Shown: piece after piece, positions 46,904 through 59,054 of the stretch
Layout: every line of letters starts with the position of its first letter
Numbering within the stretch: the first letter of the stretch is position 1
Assembly (NCBI GenBank): GCA_964036275.1
Contig: OZ038439.1
Span: 2,689,142 to 2,753,141 of the forward strand
Direction of reading: 5' to 3'
DNA from: Litoditis marina
Lineage: Eukaryota > Nematoda > Chromadorea > Rhabditida > Rhabditidae
Length of the DNA stretch: 64,000 nt
Translations under genes and position numbers: made by a program
Notes under the pieces: generated by a model
Told to the model about the DNA's origin: nothing
The model's input: only the letters and a program-made list of their open reading frames with translations
Database searches by the model: none

Positions 46904-49144
46904 ATTAGCCTGGAATATCTCATCAGAAACCATCTCAAAACAGCGCTAGGGCATCGATTTATTGAGAGCAGAATTAAACTGCTGGCCTTTGCGAATGACA
47001 TGGTTATTATGTGCCACAATGTAGCCAACCTCCAGAATGAGTTGAACTCTATGGATAGGGAGGCTCAGAAACTAAACTTGGTTTTCAAACCCAGAAAGTG
47101 TGCCACCCTGACAATACACAGGGGTAAAGTTTTGTACCATAACCCACTGAGTATCAGAAACGAACCGATTCGAGTCCTCGATAACAACTCTAGCTACAAA
47201 TACCTGGGAGTCAATCTCAGTGCAAAACACAAATCCAGCTGTGTCGATATAGTCAAACAGAGTAGTCAAGATCTGCGAAAGTTAACAGACAATAAACTAC
47301 AACCACATCAGAGAAACTAGACGCACTTAAGATGTTTATCTTACCTCGAGTGACCTACATTGGGAGCAATGCTACGCCCCTGATGAAAGAAATAACTGAA
47401 TTATCTAGCAATGTTATGGATGCAGCTAGAATGATACACAACACCCCTGTTGATGGTGGTCCCCGTGATTACGTACAAATGCCTATCAAACGTGGTGTAC
47501 TGGGAGTTCTCTGCCCGAAGACAACCGTGATAATAAGAAATATTGTTTCCAACTTGAAGAGACTGTGGTCAGATGAACCGTTTATCAAACGCATGTTCTG
47601 GGACCTTCTTCTTTCAACTACTGATCGATACTATAAAGATAAAACAGTAGTTAGTCAGTTGGACGCTGTTGATTTTCTAAACAGAATCGATAATCACAAA
47701 TCGGTCAACGTTTACAACGTTTTCTCGCAAATGAGAGAGGCTACAGTTCATTTACGCAGACACTTGTACAAGTTTGAATTTGTTCGGGAATACGATGGAT
47801 TGAAACTCAAACTACTAGCTACATCCGAACTGCCGGAAATCGAACTCACTTGTCGGAATGCTAAGGTGTTGCACCTAAGACTGCGCAGCGCTGTGCAGGA
47901 ACATATTCATACAAATTTCACCTCCGAATACAAACGCATGGGAAGAGTGAGTGAAGTGGTGTGTAGAGATTCCAGAGACAACCAATTTGTTAGAGATGGT
48001 AGAATGTTGAGTTACAGTTTAAACTAATTCGTGCATCAGGCAAGATTGGATATAACCAGACTGAAAGTATGTGCTATTCATTACGACAAAGAAGATTCAG
48101 ATAAAACAAGCCGGAGATGTAGTTACGAATGGGAAACCTTGGGACATGGATTAAATCAGTGTAAAACCCATTTGGGTACTTTGCTATCGGAACGTCATGA
48201 TTCTGTTCTACAAAAAGTAGTGCAAGGTATCCGAGAAGGAGCCAAGAAACATCTACGCCTTACAGTAGACAGAAAATCTGACCATGGTTCAAATAGACAG
48301 AGACCGGACATTATGCTATTTGATGAGAAAAATAAGGAGATAATCATATCTGATGTTACATGTCCTTTCGAGAACAGAGAGGCAGCCATGCAAACAGCTT
48401 ACCAGAGAAAAATCGATAAATATCTCGAAATTCAAGCTGAATACGAATTGAAAAGCTACAAAGTTCAACAACTACCAATTGTAGTTGGCTCTCTTGGAAA
48501 CTGGAGACCAGAAAACGATAAGGCGACGAGAGCGTTAGGCATTTCGCGACCTTACAATAAACTCCTGGTCAAAGTTGTTACTGCTACCGTGCTAGAATAC
48601 AGTTAGAATATATACTGGACGCATTTACACGGGGACAATTACGCAAGCAAGCAAGTCCAGATGCATACCTGCAGTTACCTTAAATGGGGCGAGATGGAAA
48701 AGAATAACGACTATGAGAATGCTTGATTCCCAACCTATTTTCGAATTAAGTGATCAAATGGACAATTAGATGCAGTTTATTAGACTGATGTACCAACAAA
48801 ATAGATTTCACTAACCAAATCTGTCGTACTATCAGAGAAGACTCTAAACTAATTGTGCTGAATGTGCCTTATGTTTTCCATGCTTATTTTGAGACATACT
48901 AATCCACCCCTCGAGAACACTGAAAGATACAGACTACAAATCAAGTCGTGTGCTTATGAGATAAATTTGAAAGGAAAGCTGTGGAACGGTAGGGACCTTC
49001 ACGTGATTCTGCTGTGCCTTAAATCCTTATGACCCAATGACCCGAACCCGTGACCCACGTGGGGAGGAAGGGGGGATTTTTACCCTGCTCCGGCAGGTGC
49101 CCACCGTGTTTGTGGGGGTACCCGTATGAGAAAATATTTTTTTC
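46895..49144 (+). mobile_element. 5'-truncated REL-endonuclease LINE (R2/NeSL-like group), dead
   Basis: Only the C-terminal half remains. The first piece (46895-47320) is the end of the reverse transcriptase: LEYLIRNHL, the catalytic box as FANDMVIM (normally F/YADD) and YKYLGVNLS. The frame shifts near 47300. The next frame (47332-48606) has an in-frame TAA at 48025-48027, then a Cys-His knuckle remnant (CSYEWETLGHGLNQCKTH). A restriction-like endonuclease follows (RPDIMLFDEK, SDVTCPFENREA, KIDKYLEI). This order is that of REL-type non-LTR elements such as R2, R4 and NeSL, many of which insert at specific multicopy genes. The 3' UTR to about 49144 is GC-rich and hairpin-prone and ends in an A/T run. 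Confidence 0.85.
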
Positions 49145-49290
49145 GGGGGCGCGCCGCGATCATCAAGGCGGCGCCCCCATGGCGAGGCCTATCCAGTGCA
49201 CTTGAGGATAGGTTGACCCGTGTGGCAGCTTCGAGTTGAAGTTCGCTAGCGACTAAATTTTTGCGTGGAGGGCTGCATTCGCGCGGCCCT
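49145..49290 (+). ncRNA. U1 snRNA-like sequence lacking the 5' end
   Basis: Stem-loop I: GGGGGCGC and GGCGCCCCC enclose a loop with GATCATCAAGG, close to the U1-70K-binding loop (GATCACGAAGG). Stem-loop II: GGCGAGGCCTATCC, loop AGTGCACTTGA, GGATAGG, close to the U1A loop ATTGCAC, ending TTGACCCG. A short stem-loop III (CTTCGAGTTGAAG) follows, then a candidate Sm site AAATTTTTG (49255-49263). Stem-loop IV is GGGCTGCATTCGCGCGGCCC, with the usual TTCGCGC. All stems pair. The first ~16 nt of U1, ending the conserved ACTTACCTG that pairs with 5' splice sites, are missing; in their place is AATATTTTTTTC joined to LINE 3' sequence. It cannot act as a normal U1. Confidence 0.85.
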
Positions 49291-51383
49291 AGCTAGATTA
49301 AAATTACTACTATTCAGATGTAGGTGTCATTTCGCTTGTTCAATCGTTCAATTGTAGTTTGATCGCGTTTCCTCTCTGGTGAAGCGTTGCAATATTATGA
49401 TGTGTACCGAAATGAAACTACAACGAAAGTTAGGCTGTAGATACAATTTTTTGAAAGACTTTGAATCTACAAAATGGAATAAATATAGCACAGAAGGTAG
49501 GAAAAGCAAATTATCGATGAGTTGTTAGTAATTCTCGTCGATTAACTTTTCTCACACTTGTACAGCACTTACTTTCATAACCCCCATCTTTCCCTCCTCT
49601 CTCTCTCTCCCTCCTCCTCCTTTCGCTCTTTCCTTATCTCTCTTTCTCTCCCCGTCTTGTCTTTATTGTCTTCTGTTCTTCTCTCAATCTCATTCTCTCT
49701 TCCAAGCGTCCTTTCACACCTCTAACAGGTGTGGCACGCGACCTCTCTACGCATAGATGGTATCGAAACCGATGAAAAACCAGTTAGTAGTAAATACGCT
49801 CTTTCATTCAGTACAGATATGTTTCTCGAAACTTCCTGACGATTTTGTCTATATTCTTTGTACAGTTTCATAATTTCTCAGTTGTGTATCAATATGAAAT
49901 TTCACGTACTCAACCTACCTCTGAAAGCAATCAATAGTGCACATTTTCCGATGTTCTCATAGTACTGTTTTTTTTAACGTGAACTCCTACCACAAAATCA
50001 CTCATAAGGTAGGAGTTCACATTTGAATGAAAGTCTTAGAAATAGAAAAATCGAGAAACTACGTATTTACTATTCACGCATAGAGGTAATCTTTTAAAAA
50101 ATCATTAATTATTAGTTTTCACAGATTTACCTTTTTTTCAGATATCTTCCGTAAACGAAGATAGTGCTTGACATAAATTCAGGCCATTTATGTGTTCGAA
50201 CAAACGGTATTTTTCAATTGGTAAGTAGGTTTTATTCTATATTCTCTGCAATTTTGATGCAAATTGTGAGATTGTTATGCCAATATTCTCTGAGGTTCTC
50301 TACGAAAACTGAAAATCGGATGGAATATCAAACTAGACTCGAACAGAAGGAGAAATACGTAAATATTATAATGGAATTCATCTACTGTCTGTTCGGGCTG
50401 AACTTCCGTCAATTATACAAGTACGGTTATTATGTAATCTACACTTTTTGGTAACCATTGTTCCCCGATAACGTGGGGGTAACCAGAAACTAGAACACGA
50501 TTATCATTGAAACTAACACTGAAAACGAAGTTCAGGGTTCAGTGAAAAGGAAATCGGTTTTCCTTTTCAAGTTCTTTTCGGTCAATAACTCAGGTGACCG
50601 GACAAAAGTTTAGGTTTCCAACAAAGGACGCTTATATGTAGGGCTCGTCTTGAACATTTTGCTTGGACATTGCTTGAGAGTTGGAAAAGAACATGCATCC
50701 TTCCAGTTTGATTCAAAATTCGAATCAATACGATGGCGCGCGGGACTTTAAAGAAGAATGAGCCAAACAATGCGAGATGAACGTGAAAAAACGTTGAAGC
50801 AACTTAAGTCGGGTGCAATTTTATGTCTCACTCTCGCCGTATTAGAAAAGTCAACGCGCCAATTGATGTTTTTTACCAACTCTGTTCGACCGATTCATGG
50901 CGGAAACGACGTAAAACTAAGGTTACTACTTTCCTAATCTGCTGAATGATTTCACAACAACCTACTAGCCCACGGGTACATTCACGGTATGCCGGCTGTA
51001 CAATACGTGTCCGAAATTTTTGAATACAAGCCGTACGTCACGTGGGTCTAGACATGCCTGTATCAACAATAGCTAAAAACTTCAATATCGTTGTCTATGC
51101 TTCTGTGACATTTCTTGCAAAGAGCGTTCATGAAATTTACAAATACAGCGAATATTAATGAGCAAGCATGGTTGTAGAAATACATTTTTTCTTGAAAGTT
51201 TTTTTCATTATTCCACCTATGTTACGGTCATGCATTCTCTTCCCTCTTTTGTCTTTGCTCTTCCGCTCTTTTTATTTTTTGGCCTGTGATTGATCGTGGT
51301 AAAATGCCGGTGTACTAATTCTATTGATATTGTCAAGTTATTAGCAATTATGAGTTATGATCAAGTCTCGAAATTTTCAGAAT
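49291..51383. other. No gene seen
   Basis: Contains a foldback-like relic near 49352-49427 (tgtagtttgatcg with its near-complement gaaactacaacg), a pyrimidine-rich tract at about 49590-49710, and a hairpin near 49980-50020 (gtgaactcctacc with ggtaggagttcac). No coding exon is supported. Confidence 0.5.
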
Positions 51384-53217
51384 ATGCTGCCAGTCCGTAC
51401 ACTGCTTGATATCCACCAACACCTCACTGAGTCTGGCCGCCATCTACTAAAAGTGTTGGTGGCGACGGCGTCGGTTGTGGTGAATTCGGCCACCGGAGAG
51501 AATCTCGTTGGAGAACTAATTCTCGGGTACGTCGGGCACATTAGATGGACCATTGTACGTATGACATAAAAATAAAAGCGAATATACCTTCTGCACAGTT
51601 TAACTGTTGGATGAATTCAACCAGAAGAGACAATAGTGACATTAAAAGTTCTCAGAATTATGTTAATAGAAAAAAAATCGACTAGAAACTTCACATTTCA
51701 ACCGTAGTTCACGTATGTGTGAAACTGAGTGCCGTTTCGATTGTTGTGTCGTTTCAAGAATGTTATTGTATTTAGTGCCAACTCCAACATCAGCACCGTT
51801 TGGCGCGAACACATCGCCGGGCTCCCCGTCCGGAGCAGAACGCTGAGGAGAGGAACCATAATGGACTATTTTGCCAGCACGTAATAATACATTCCAACTT
51901 GTTTAATAGGCATAGCAATTTTATTCCATTTGTTTTTAATTGTTTGTGAAACAAGGTTTTTACCCCAGTATTTGGAGAAGAAGAGAACTTTTTACCGAAA
52001 GGAGAATTAAAGATAGATGAAATAACATGTATTAAAAGCATATTTGAAACGCATTTTATGAGTTATGTTTACGATAAAGCCGATAAAGTATAATAGCGAG
52101 GTTGAAGTACGAGCAAGTTCTCCTGGACCCTATTTATTTTTATTAATGATCAAGTAAAACAGCCATTGTTGGTGAATTCTATATGTAACCGGGTTTTTAG
52201 GTAACCTAACCCTTTTTTGATAACCTTTTTTTCAGGTTACATCAGTAGGTAATCGGATGGTAACCTAAAATGAAAAACCGGTTATCTGATTTTCTAAAGC
52301 AAAATGTGGTTTTTACCGTTAGTTTCCCCGGTAACCGGATATGTTTAAAATATATAAGCTTTAATAGAGTTTTACGAGTTGTTTTATTCGATTATTGTTG
52401 CGTCGGTATGGGCCATTTAGACATGGAAGTTAACCCCCTTTTATGATGAAACATTGAAGTCTTGAAGCGAAAGTTACGAAAATCCTTGGTTTGAAGATAT
52501 AGGAAACATGACCAATTTAAGGGATGCGACGGCAGCCACGGAACGTTCGATTTGGAGGCACCACGATGTTAATGTCCCGGTGAGACGTCGCGAAGTCCGA
52601 AGAGGCGTACTGACCCAGTACTACTTGGAACGGTACATTCTCTCATTTTTCTTGTATTGTGTGATTTACTTTGATAACGGGGAGATGAGGTTTAGTTGCG
52701 ATTTTATGAGTGATTCATTACACGTGTTCATGATTAACAGGAAGTAACATAAATATGTGATAAAACATTTGCTAACAATTGAAAATATGGTGAAAACCGT
52801 GTTGACGGACAGGGTGAAAATAGTTGCTACGGTTATCATTACAGTGAATGCTAATTTAATGACTAATTAATTTGAATGGTTAATATTTTACATCAACTAA
52901 TGTGAATGGGAGAAAAAGTTATTAGCTGATTTACTTAATGATATAAACTGGGTTGAATACATAAAAGTACTGAACGGAATAGAAATTAGAGAAACCATTT
53001 GATAATGAGAAACAGTTTGCACTTTATAGTTTGCGTTTGCCGGTTAATGTACCCAGGATACCTTTTGCCCTCAAACGTTAAGTGTACAGCAGTTGTCGGG
53101 TGTTATAATATTAGAAAACATTTCAGCCATTCTATCGAACTGGTCCACACGGACGTCCCGTTGATGAGAACGCGAGGCGGCGCCCTGCCCTTGGAGGTGC
53201 TGATTGTTCAACTGTAA
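51384..53217 (+). CDS. Putative four-exon gene of unknown function (165 aa)
   Basis: Proposed exons are 51384-51526, 51776-51880, 52474-52632 and 53127-53217 (stop TAA). Donor and acceptor sites are GT/AG, and all junction phases agree, giving exactly 166 codons. The start could also be the ATG at 51357 in the same frame. Exons 2 and 3 encode two diverged copies of one motif (TVWREHIAGLPVRSRTLRRG and SIWRHHDVNVPVRRREVRRG), each followed by a Tyr-rich stretch, so the protein seems to contain an internal repeat. It is highly basic. No family is recognised. It lies tail to tail with the Polinton-like polymerase and may belong to that element, but this is not shown. Confidence 0.5.
52185..52345. 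mobile_element. GGTTACC-rich foldback in intron
   Basis: Words AACCGGGTTTTTAGGTAACC near 52189 and GGTAACC...AAAAACCGGTTA near 52259 are inverted relative to each other, and further GGTAACCGG words follow. It lies inside the intron between exons 51776-51880 and 52474-52632. Confidence 0.45.
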
Positions 53218-53500
53218 CTGAACTTTGCAGCATCTATTTTTTAATTCTACTCTGTTACTGTATGTGTTCAAATAACAAAACAAAAAATAAATTTAACAAT
53301 ATTCATGTAACTAACAATTAAACCTCATGCGAAGCTGATCAACGTGTTGTTGTTTCAACTAACTCACCAAAAACAGTCAGACATTCACGGAGAAAACGAA
53401 TAGGCTATCGATGGTTGTGGGGCTGAAACTAAATTTTTATCAAGTGGAACATATGGTTACACCTAATACACTTGAAGCGATTGAACGTATAAATGGAACA

Positions 53501-56500
53501 TTAATGTAATAATGAAACATACAAATGAGGGGCATCTTGTGGTTGCAGTGTCCCGTAGGGCGGCTGTGTGGTGTAGTCGGGTAGATAGCGTAGCTTGTTC
53601 ATCACCGGCTGAAGCTTCTTCGTCACGAACCGGGTTTGGATCTCACCCAGTTGTTTGGTAATCATGGCCCTGCCCGTTTTCACAACTGGAATCTCCTCTT
53701 CTTCAACCAGAGCTCGCATCATGTCCTCCATGACCTGGTAGTTGATCTTACGTACCGCGTCCAAATTCAGGGTCTGAAAATACATGGTCAAACCCTCCGA
53801 AAAGTATGAACATTTAACCTAACACTGCGTTTTCTTCTAATATACAACTCACCACGCCCTTCACTTTGCAGGCAATTTGTTTTTCTCCGGCGTCATTCTC
53901 CAGTTCGTACGTGTAGACCTTCGGGGCGATGCTAACGAACTTGGTCATACGGAACGCGGGTGGTAGCTCGGGGACCAGTGAACCCAACCATCCACCACGC
54001 ATATCAGCCGAACGGTCAGGCATTGATTCATCGGTGAAGTAGACCAGACTATCCGTATCTGAACAAGAATAACCGTGTAACACTAGTCAAAAACTTTGTA
54101 CCGGTAAAGTTGACGAGCTCGTTCGTAGCTGAATAAAAACAAAAACGTGTTACACTAGTCACGTTATTACATTTAAACACGTGTACTAACCGACGTATAT
54201 CAGATCTTCACCAATCTTCTTCATGGCTGAGAGTATTCGCAGTCTCGCGTAGGCTGTTGTGTAGGCGGCGATGGCAACATTGGTGCAATCGGCAGACTGC
54301 TGGTACTCGCGACGTGGTTTATAGCTGACCAGTACCGTATCATCAATGAGCGAGAAACTACGCATGTCGGTACTCTCACTATTAATGAGTGTGTACACGC
54401 GTTCATCATCGGCCAGCATCAGTTGGATAGTGGTTTTCCCGGGTGCTGATCTTTTTTACCCCAGACACTGCAAAATTTAAGATAGATACGGTAACTGATG
54501 GATTATACACGTGAACCCTAACACGTTAAACGTACCTGTTGAGTGCTAACTTCGCGACTGTTCGGAGTGGTCCGTTGTATTCGATGTTGTTGCTATCCAG
54601 TTTCACCCCGACTTTCTCTTCGTGCTCTCTTATGAATTGCTCCTAAACAGATGTTTTGTCACCCTCTTTCGTTGAGGTCATGTATCACCCTCTTCCGATA
54701 CCAAACATAAATGTAAGATAAACTACCTTTTCCTCATCCGTCATAGCCGGTCGTGGCCACCCGCTAGCTTCCTGTTTGATCTTGATGTACTTCTCCGTGA
54801 AGCCCTTGAAAAGACCGCCCTTCTCCCATTCATCCCACTCCCAGACCTCGTAACACTTGAGAACCTTGTACCCTCGTTTCATGGCATGGGATAACTCCAC
54901 GTGACAGATAGTTATATGTTAAAACCGCTCCTCTACAGTGTAGTGGGTACAGGGGTTGTTTGAACCCAGTTCAGCACATGTCCGGCAGTTGGAGAAGATG
55001 AGTTTGTCGTGCATCTTGGAACCGATAACAGGGTAACAAATATCGCTCGGAGGTAGAACATCACAGAGTACAAGTCCGCGGTAGGGGCAATCCTCCCCGT
55101 CCACGAAGGGTAGAAAGTTTTCTGTTACGACGTGAGGGAACCCGACGGGGTATTCGGCGACCATGGATGTGATATACGGGTAGAGACTTAGAAAATCATC
55201 ATACGCAATAGATTTTTCCGGTGTGGCACGGTTCAGAAGTCGGTAGGGCTGCGTGCGACCGCCCATGAAGGCATTGCGAGGTTAAAGTCGCGACTTGTGG
55301 AAACACTTCTTGAAAAACGCGGCCATCTCCTTATCTTTCTTTTTGTTTCGTTGTTGATAGTATGCTCCCAAATCTCCACGACCACGTACCCTTTGCTTCG
55401 AATCATGTCCAGTCTCGCCGTGGTTTCAGAATAAATCTGTAAACGTTTAGGTAAAACCGTGATCACACGAAAATATGTTAAGTCGGGTTAAAAACGGTAA
55501 AGCTTGACTACCCACCTGTCCCATAGATTTCTTACTAAGTGGATGGTTAGCGTTAGGGCTGTTGCATTTGTTGCATCCGTGGTAGAAACACCCTGGAATC
55601 AGATACTCAGGCATGGTTCAGGGTTCAGGGCAATCGTTGCAGAAGTATCACCGACAGGCTTACTCTCCAGTTAAATGTTTGTCCTCAGCCTCATTATTTA
55701 ACTATATGTAAGGTCTTACCTAGTATTTCATAGACGGTGTTGGTCGGTCCGTGGAATGCATCTACGCGGAATTTTCTCGATTAATGAGTGATCTGGTACT
55801 CTCCATCACGTAGTTTGTACTTGAGTTCGATATCCAATGACTTTTCCAACCATTGAATGTAACAGAGAGCTAGATCGGATTGATGTTCGTTGTTGAAGAA
55901 ACCGTTTTCAGAGATGATACTATCCACTTTGAGTTGAAACATGGAATAACTAGCGTAGGTGCAGCGATGTACCACTGGATTCCAGTCTGATATACGTAGG
56001 CTGGTAGTGATGTAGGCGGCAACCGCGTTTCTCAGAATTCTCACGTTCATTTCACAGTAAACTTGAAGTTCCTTGTCGAAATCAAACTTCTCGTTCTTGT
56101 TCTCCTCGTACCATTTGTCGAATTTGGCACTGTTCTTGACATTCTTGGAGTCGGCCATGTAGTACTCGATGTCCGGCAGTGTCGGTAATTGCTTTCCGAA
56201 ACTGCAAGGTTTGTTGAACAAATACGGAAATTCTCCTTTCACCAGGCTGGGAAAACCAAATGTTTCTGGTAGTGCTGCCAAAGGTAGTGGTATGAGTAGA
56301 ATGGTGTCCTTGAAGGTGAGATGGTTGAACTTTTGTTTGCTGAGTGGATCGACTTTCATCTGAATGAGTTGTAGACCGTTGGGTATACAATTCGGGTAGA
56401 TATTACGGGCAACCACACGTTTCACGAAGAAGTGGGCGTCGAATCTTGAATCGTTGTGGGCCATCGGAATTGCATTATTGCATTTGGGGTTGGTCAGTAG

Positions 56501-57712
56501 GTAGTCCAGGAATCGATCCACGACCGACCATTTATCGTCGTTTGGTGATTGTTATTAAATGCAGGTACTCGTTGTAGTTGTCGATCTCGTCGGGATCCTC
56601 CACGACGACTGTTTCAAAATCGTACAGAATGATCTTGAACGTCTCTTGTTTCTTCAACTTCTTCTCCTTCTGCTTGGCCGTCGGTACATTCCAGCGACAG
56701 TTGTGATGAACTGAGCGGTTCACGTAGGTCTTACAATAAACGCAATAACTATTTTTGAAACAAACGTGCCCGTCACGCGCAACGTTACGTACCGCGTAGT
56801 AACCCATACACTTCAGACAGGTCTTGTACAGATCGCATGCGGTGAAACTTCCGGTGTGCGGCAACAGATGGTTGGCAAAGCACTCGGCGGTTTGGAAAAT
56901 AGTCTTGCAAGCATCACAGCGATTAGCTCTTTTCCACTGCACCCTGGTTTCTTACACTGTTTACATTTCTTGGAACACCGATGTTGTTCTGGTCGTATGT
57001 ATGACTCGAAACACAAATCGCAGATGAAAACACCAATGGAGTTTCGAGTAGGTTTGAAGAAATCGAAGTGACCGTCAAAGTGGGCAATGTTGATCCTTTT
57101 CAACTCTGTATCGTTGAAGGTAGCGGCGATCGAGTAGAGGCGCTGCCAGGGCGGTCTGGCGTACAGCGTGAATTTGTAGTCGGTGAGATGTTCGGTCATT
57201 TTCTCCAGATCCGCGCGGTTGTATGATTCCTTGTCTGTCTCGATAGTAGTCAGGCGAAGTTCAGCGTCGTTCTTCCATCGTGGTTCCTTTCTGATGTTGC
57301 GTAGCTGTTTCTTTATATCGGGTAATGCGTCGGGGCTGGCAGCGGCTTCGTCAGCTTTCAGCTTTTCGTAAACCACGGCTCGTGCTAGGCATATAGTTTC
57401 TGTATTGGCTACCACACCAGGAATTCCCATTGCCTCATCAAAGTAGTGAGTGATTCTTCCAGCTCCAGACAATGCATCCACGTAGCGTTCAGCGTTCTTG
57501 TTGTACAGATGGAGTTCCAGTGTGAGCCCAACGTCGATTGTCAATTCGGCGTTGGATGGTTGAAATTTTCCAATTGGATTGAAAATGGCTACGCCGTCTA
57601 ATACATCTCTAGTTCGGAATTGGATGAATAACGGTGTTGTGTTTGTAAACGATTTGTGGTGAATTGCCACACAGAAACGCGTCGCGTCCGGGTCCATGCC
57701 TTCTTTTTGCAT
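53501..57712 (-). pseudogene. Polinton-like family B DNA polymerase, broken
   Basis: Frames read in order from 57712 to 53501 make up a protein-primed type family B DNA polymerase, as in Polintons/Mavericks and related viruses. Visible parts: an N-terminal region with Cys/His clusters (about 56700-57000), exonuclease I (DFETVV, about 56615) and exonuclease II (NDSRFDAHFF, about 56440). Polymerase motif A is YDDFLSLYP (about 55190), motif B KLALN/WGK spans a junction near 54480-54540, and motif C is SDTDSLVY (about 54050). A conserved tail (RYLPDYTTQPPYG) follows near 53560. Several segments are separated by GT-AG introns, for example between 55720 and 55592 and between 55516 and 55436. It also has frame changes (near 56940, 55360 and 54440) and a stop near 55283, so this copy is inactive unless those are assembly errors. 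Confidence 0.87.
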
Positions 57713-58980
57713 AGTTGCGCCAATGAATTTGAAATAAGGTTATTTTCTGTTTCTGCGAGTCTTTCGGCGTTTCTTTAGATCCATTAGAACCCTTGTGCTC
57801 AACAGTTTCTTCAAAACATATTTGTTTGCTTTAAGTCTCGAGATATAAGCTTGATGCCAGAGGGGTTTAATGGAAGTGAAACAGCTTCACATGTAGCATA
57901 CTGAATTGCTGCTTGTTGTACCGCATGTTTTCAGTATCTCCCCGTTGACCAAATTCGATTTGAAACACGGTTTCACTTCGCGCCTCGCGTCTGTTCGTGA
58001 CACTATTTCCCGAGCGAAAACTCAGGTGCAGAGAGGTGAATATTTATGATACTTTAGAACTAACTTTAGAAACATATTTCATGTTTAGACAAATATTTTA
58101 TGGTTTTTTAATAGGTCAAGCCGATAGTGTGATCCTGGTCTTCTCCCACCTCCGTGGTGGATTTTCGAGGTTTCTAACCACGCTTCTAACCCGTGGCGAA
58201 GAAGAGGTGAAAGGTTGGTTCAATATGTGGTAAATTAGAGCCTTAGGACAATTATAAACTCAAACTGAATCGTATGGGAAACGAGAGGTACACTTTAACT
58301 GTATAGTTTTTTTTAGTTTTGGAAAAGAAGTGACACGGTGAACTTTACCGAAATAAAGACCAAGTACCGTAAAGATCAAAATCATGTACCGTATAGTTTC
58401 AATAAAAAACGCGATACTCTTGCAAGAGTTCTAGGTTTTGTCATTTCGAAGCACACAACCTATTTTGAGTGTAATTTTTCCAATTAAAACTGAACAGTTT
58501 TTTTAATCTTTTTTAGCAAATTATAATTTTTGGGTTATAAAGAAACTGTCTATTCCATGTGTACTACTGTGTATTACTGCATACTTCACTTAAAAAATGT
58601 GTAACGGCAAGTGGGAGGACAGGAAAGTATGCAATTTTATAAGTACAAGTGATCATATAGTTCCGGTCATTCCTACTGAACCCTGGCAGTGCAAAAAGTT
58701 TTCAGACTACTTAGATTCTTCTCTTCTTTGCTTCTCTGAGATTTAGTCATCAGAAAATCTTGGCCCGGTGCCAATGGGTCTAAATGGGAGTGGAATGAAC
58801 TTTATTACTTTATATAATAATCTTTTACGGCAACTATTTCAGCCGTGGTTTACTTTTATTCATACATTTACAACCAAGACAGTGATCACATAGTAGTATC
58901 CGTAGAGAGGGGGGTCCGTAGAGGGAAACTAGGCATGGGTGAGCTTTATTACCAGCTCATGCGGTCCGCCATGAAGATAC
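57713..58980. other. No gene seen
   Basis: AT-rich sequence upstream of the polymerase. The open stretch 57997-58233 has no recognisable features. The other expected genes of a complete Polinton (integrase, capsid, ATPase, protease) are not seen here. Confidence 0.5.
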
Positions 58981-59054
58981 CGCGCCGAGTGGGATCGAAC
59001 CATAGTGGTTTGAGTGCTATCGCGCACACAACCAGTCGACCACTCGGCCCCAAC
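58981..59054 (-). repeat. tRNA-like sequence with Pol III A and B boxes
   Basis: On the minus strand GGCCGAGTGGTCGA fits a tRNA A box and GGTTCGATCCC fits a B box, spaced about as in a class II (Ser/Leu-like) tRNA. The acceptor and T stems do not pair well, so it is more likely a tRNA-derived SINE head or tRNA pseudogene than a working tRNA. Confidence 0.5.

Noticed and set aside
49560..49720. CT-rich tract as a coding coiled coil on the minus strand
   Set aside because: No open frame with splice sites is kept, and the composition is simple-sequence.
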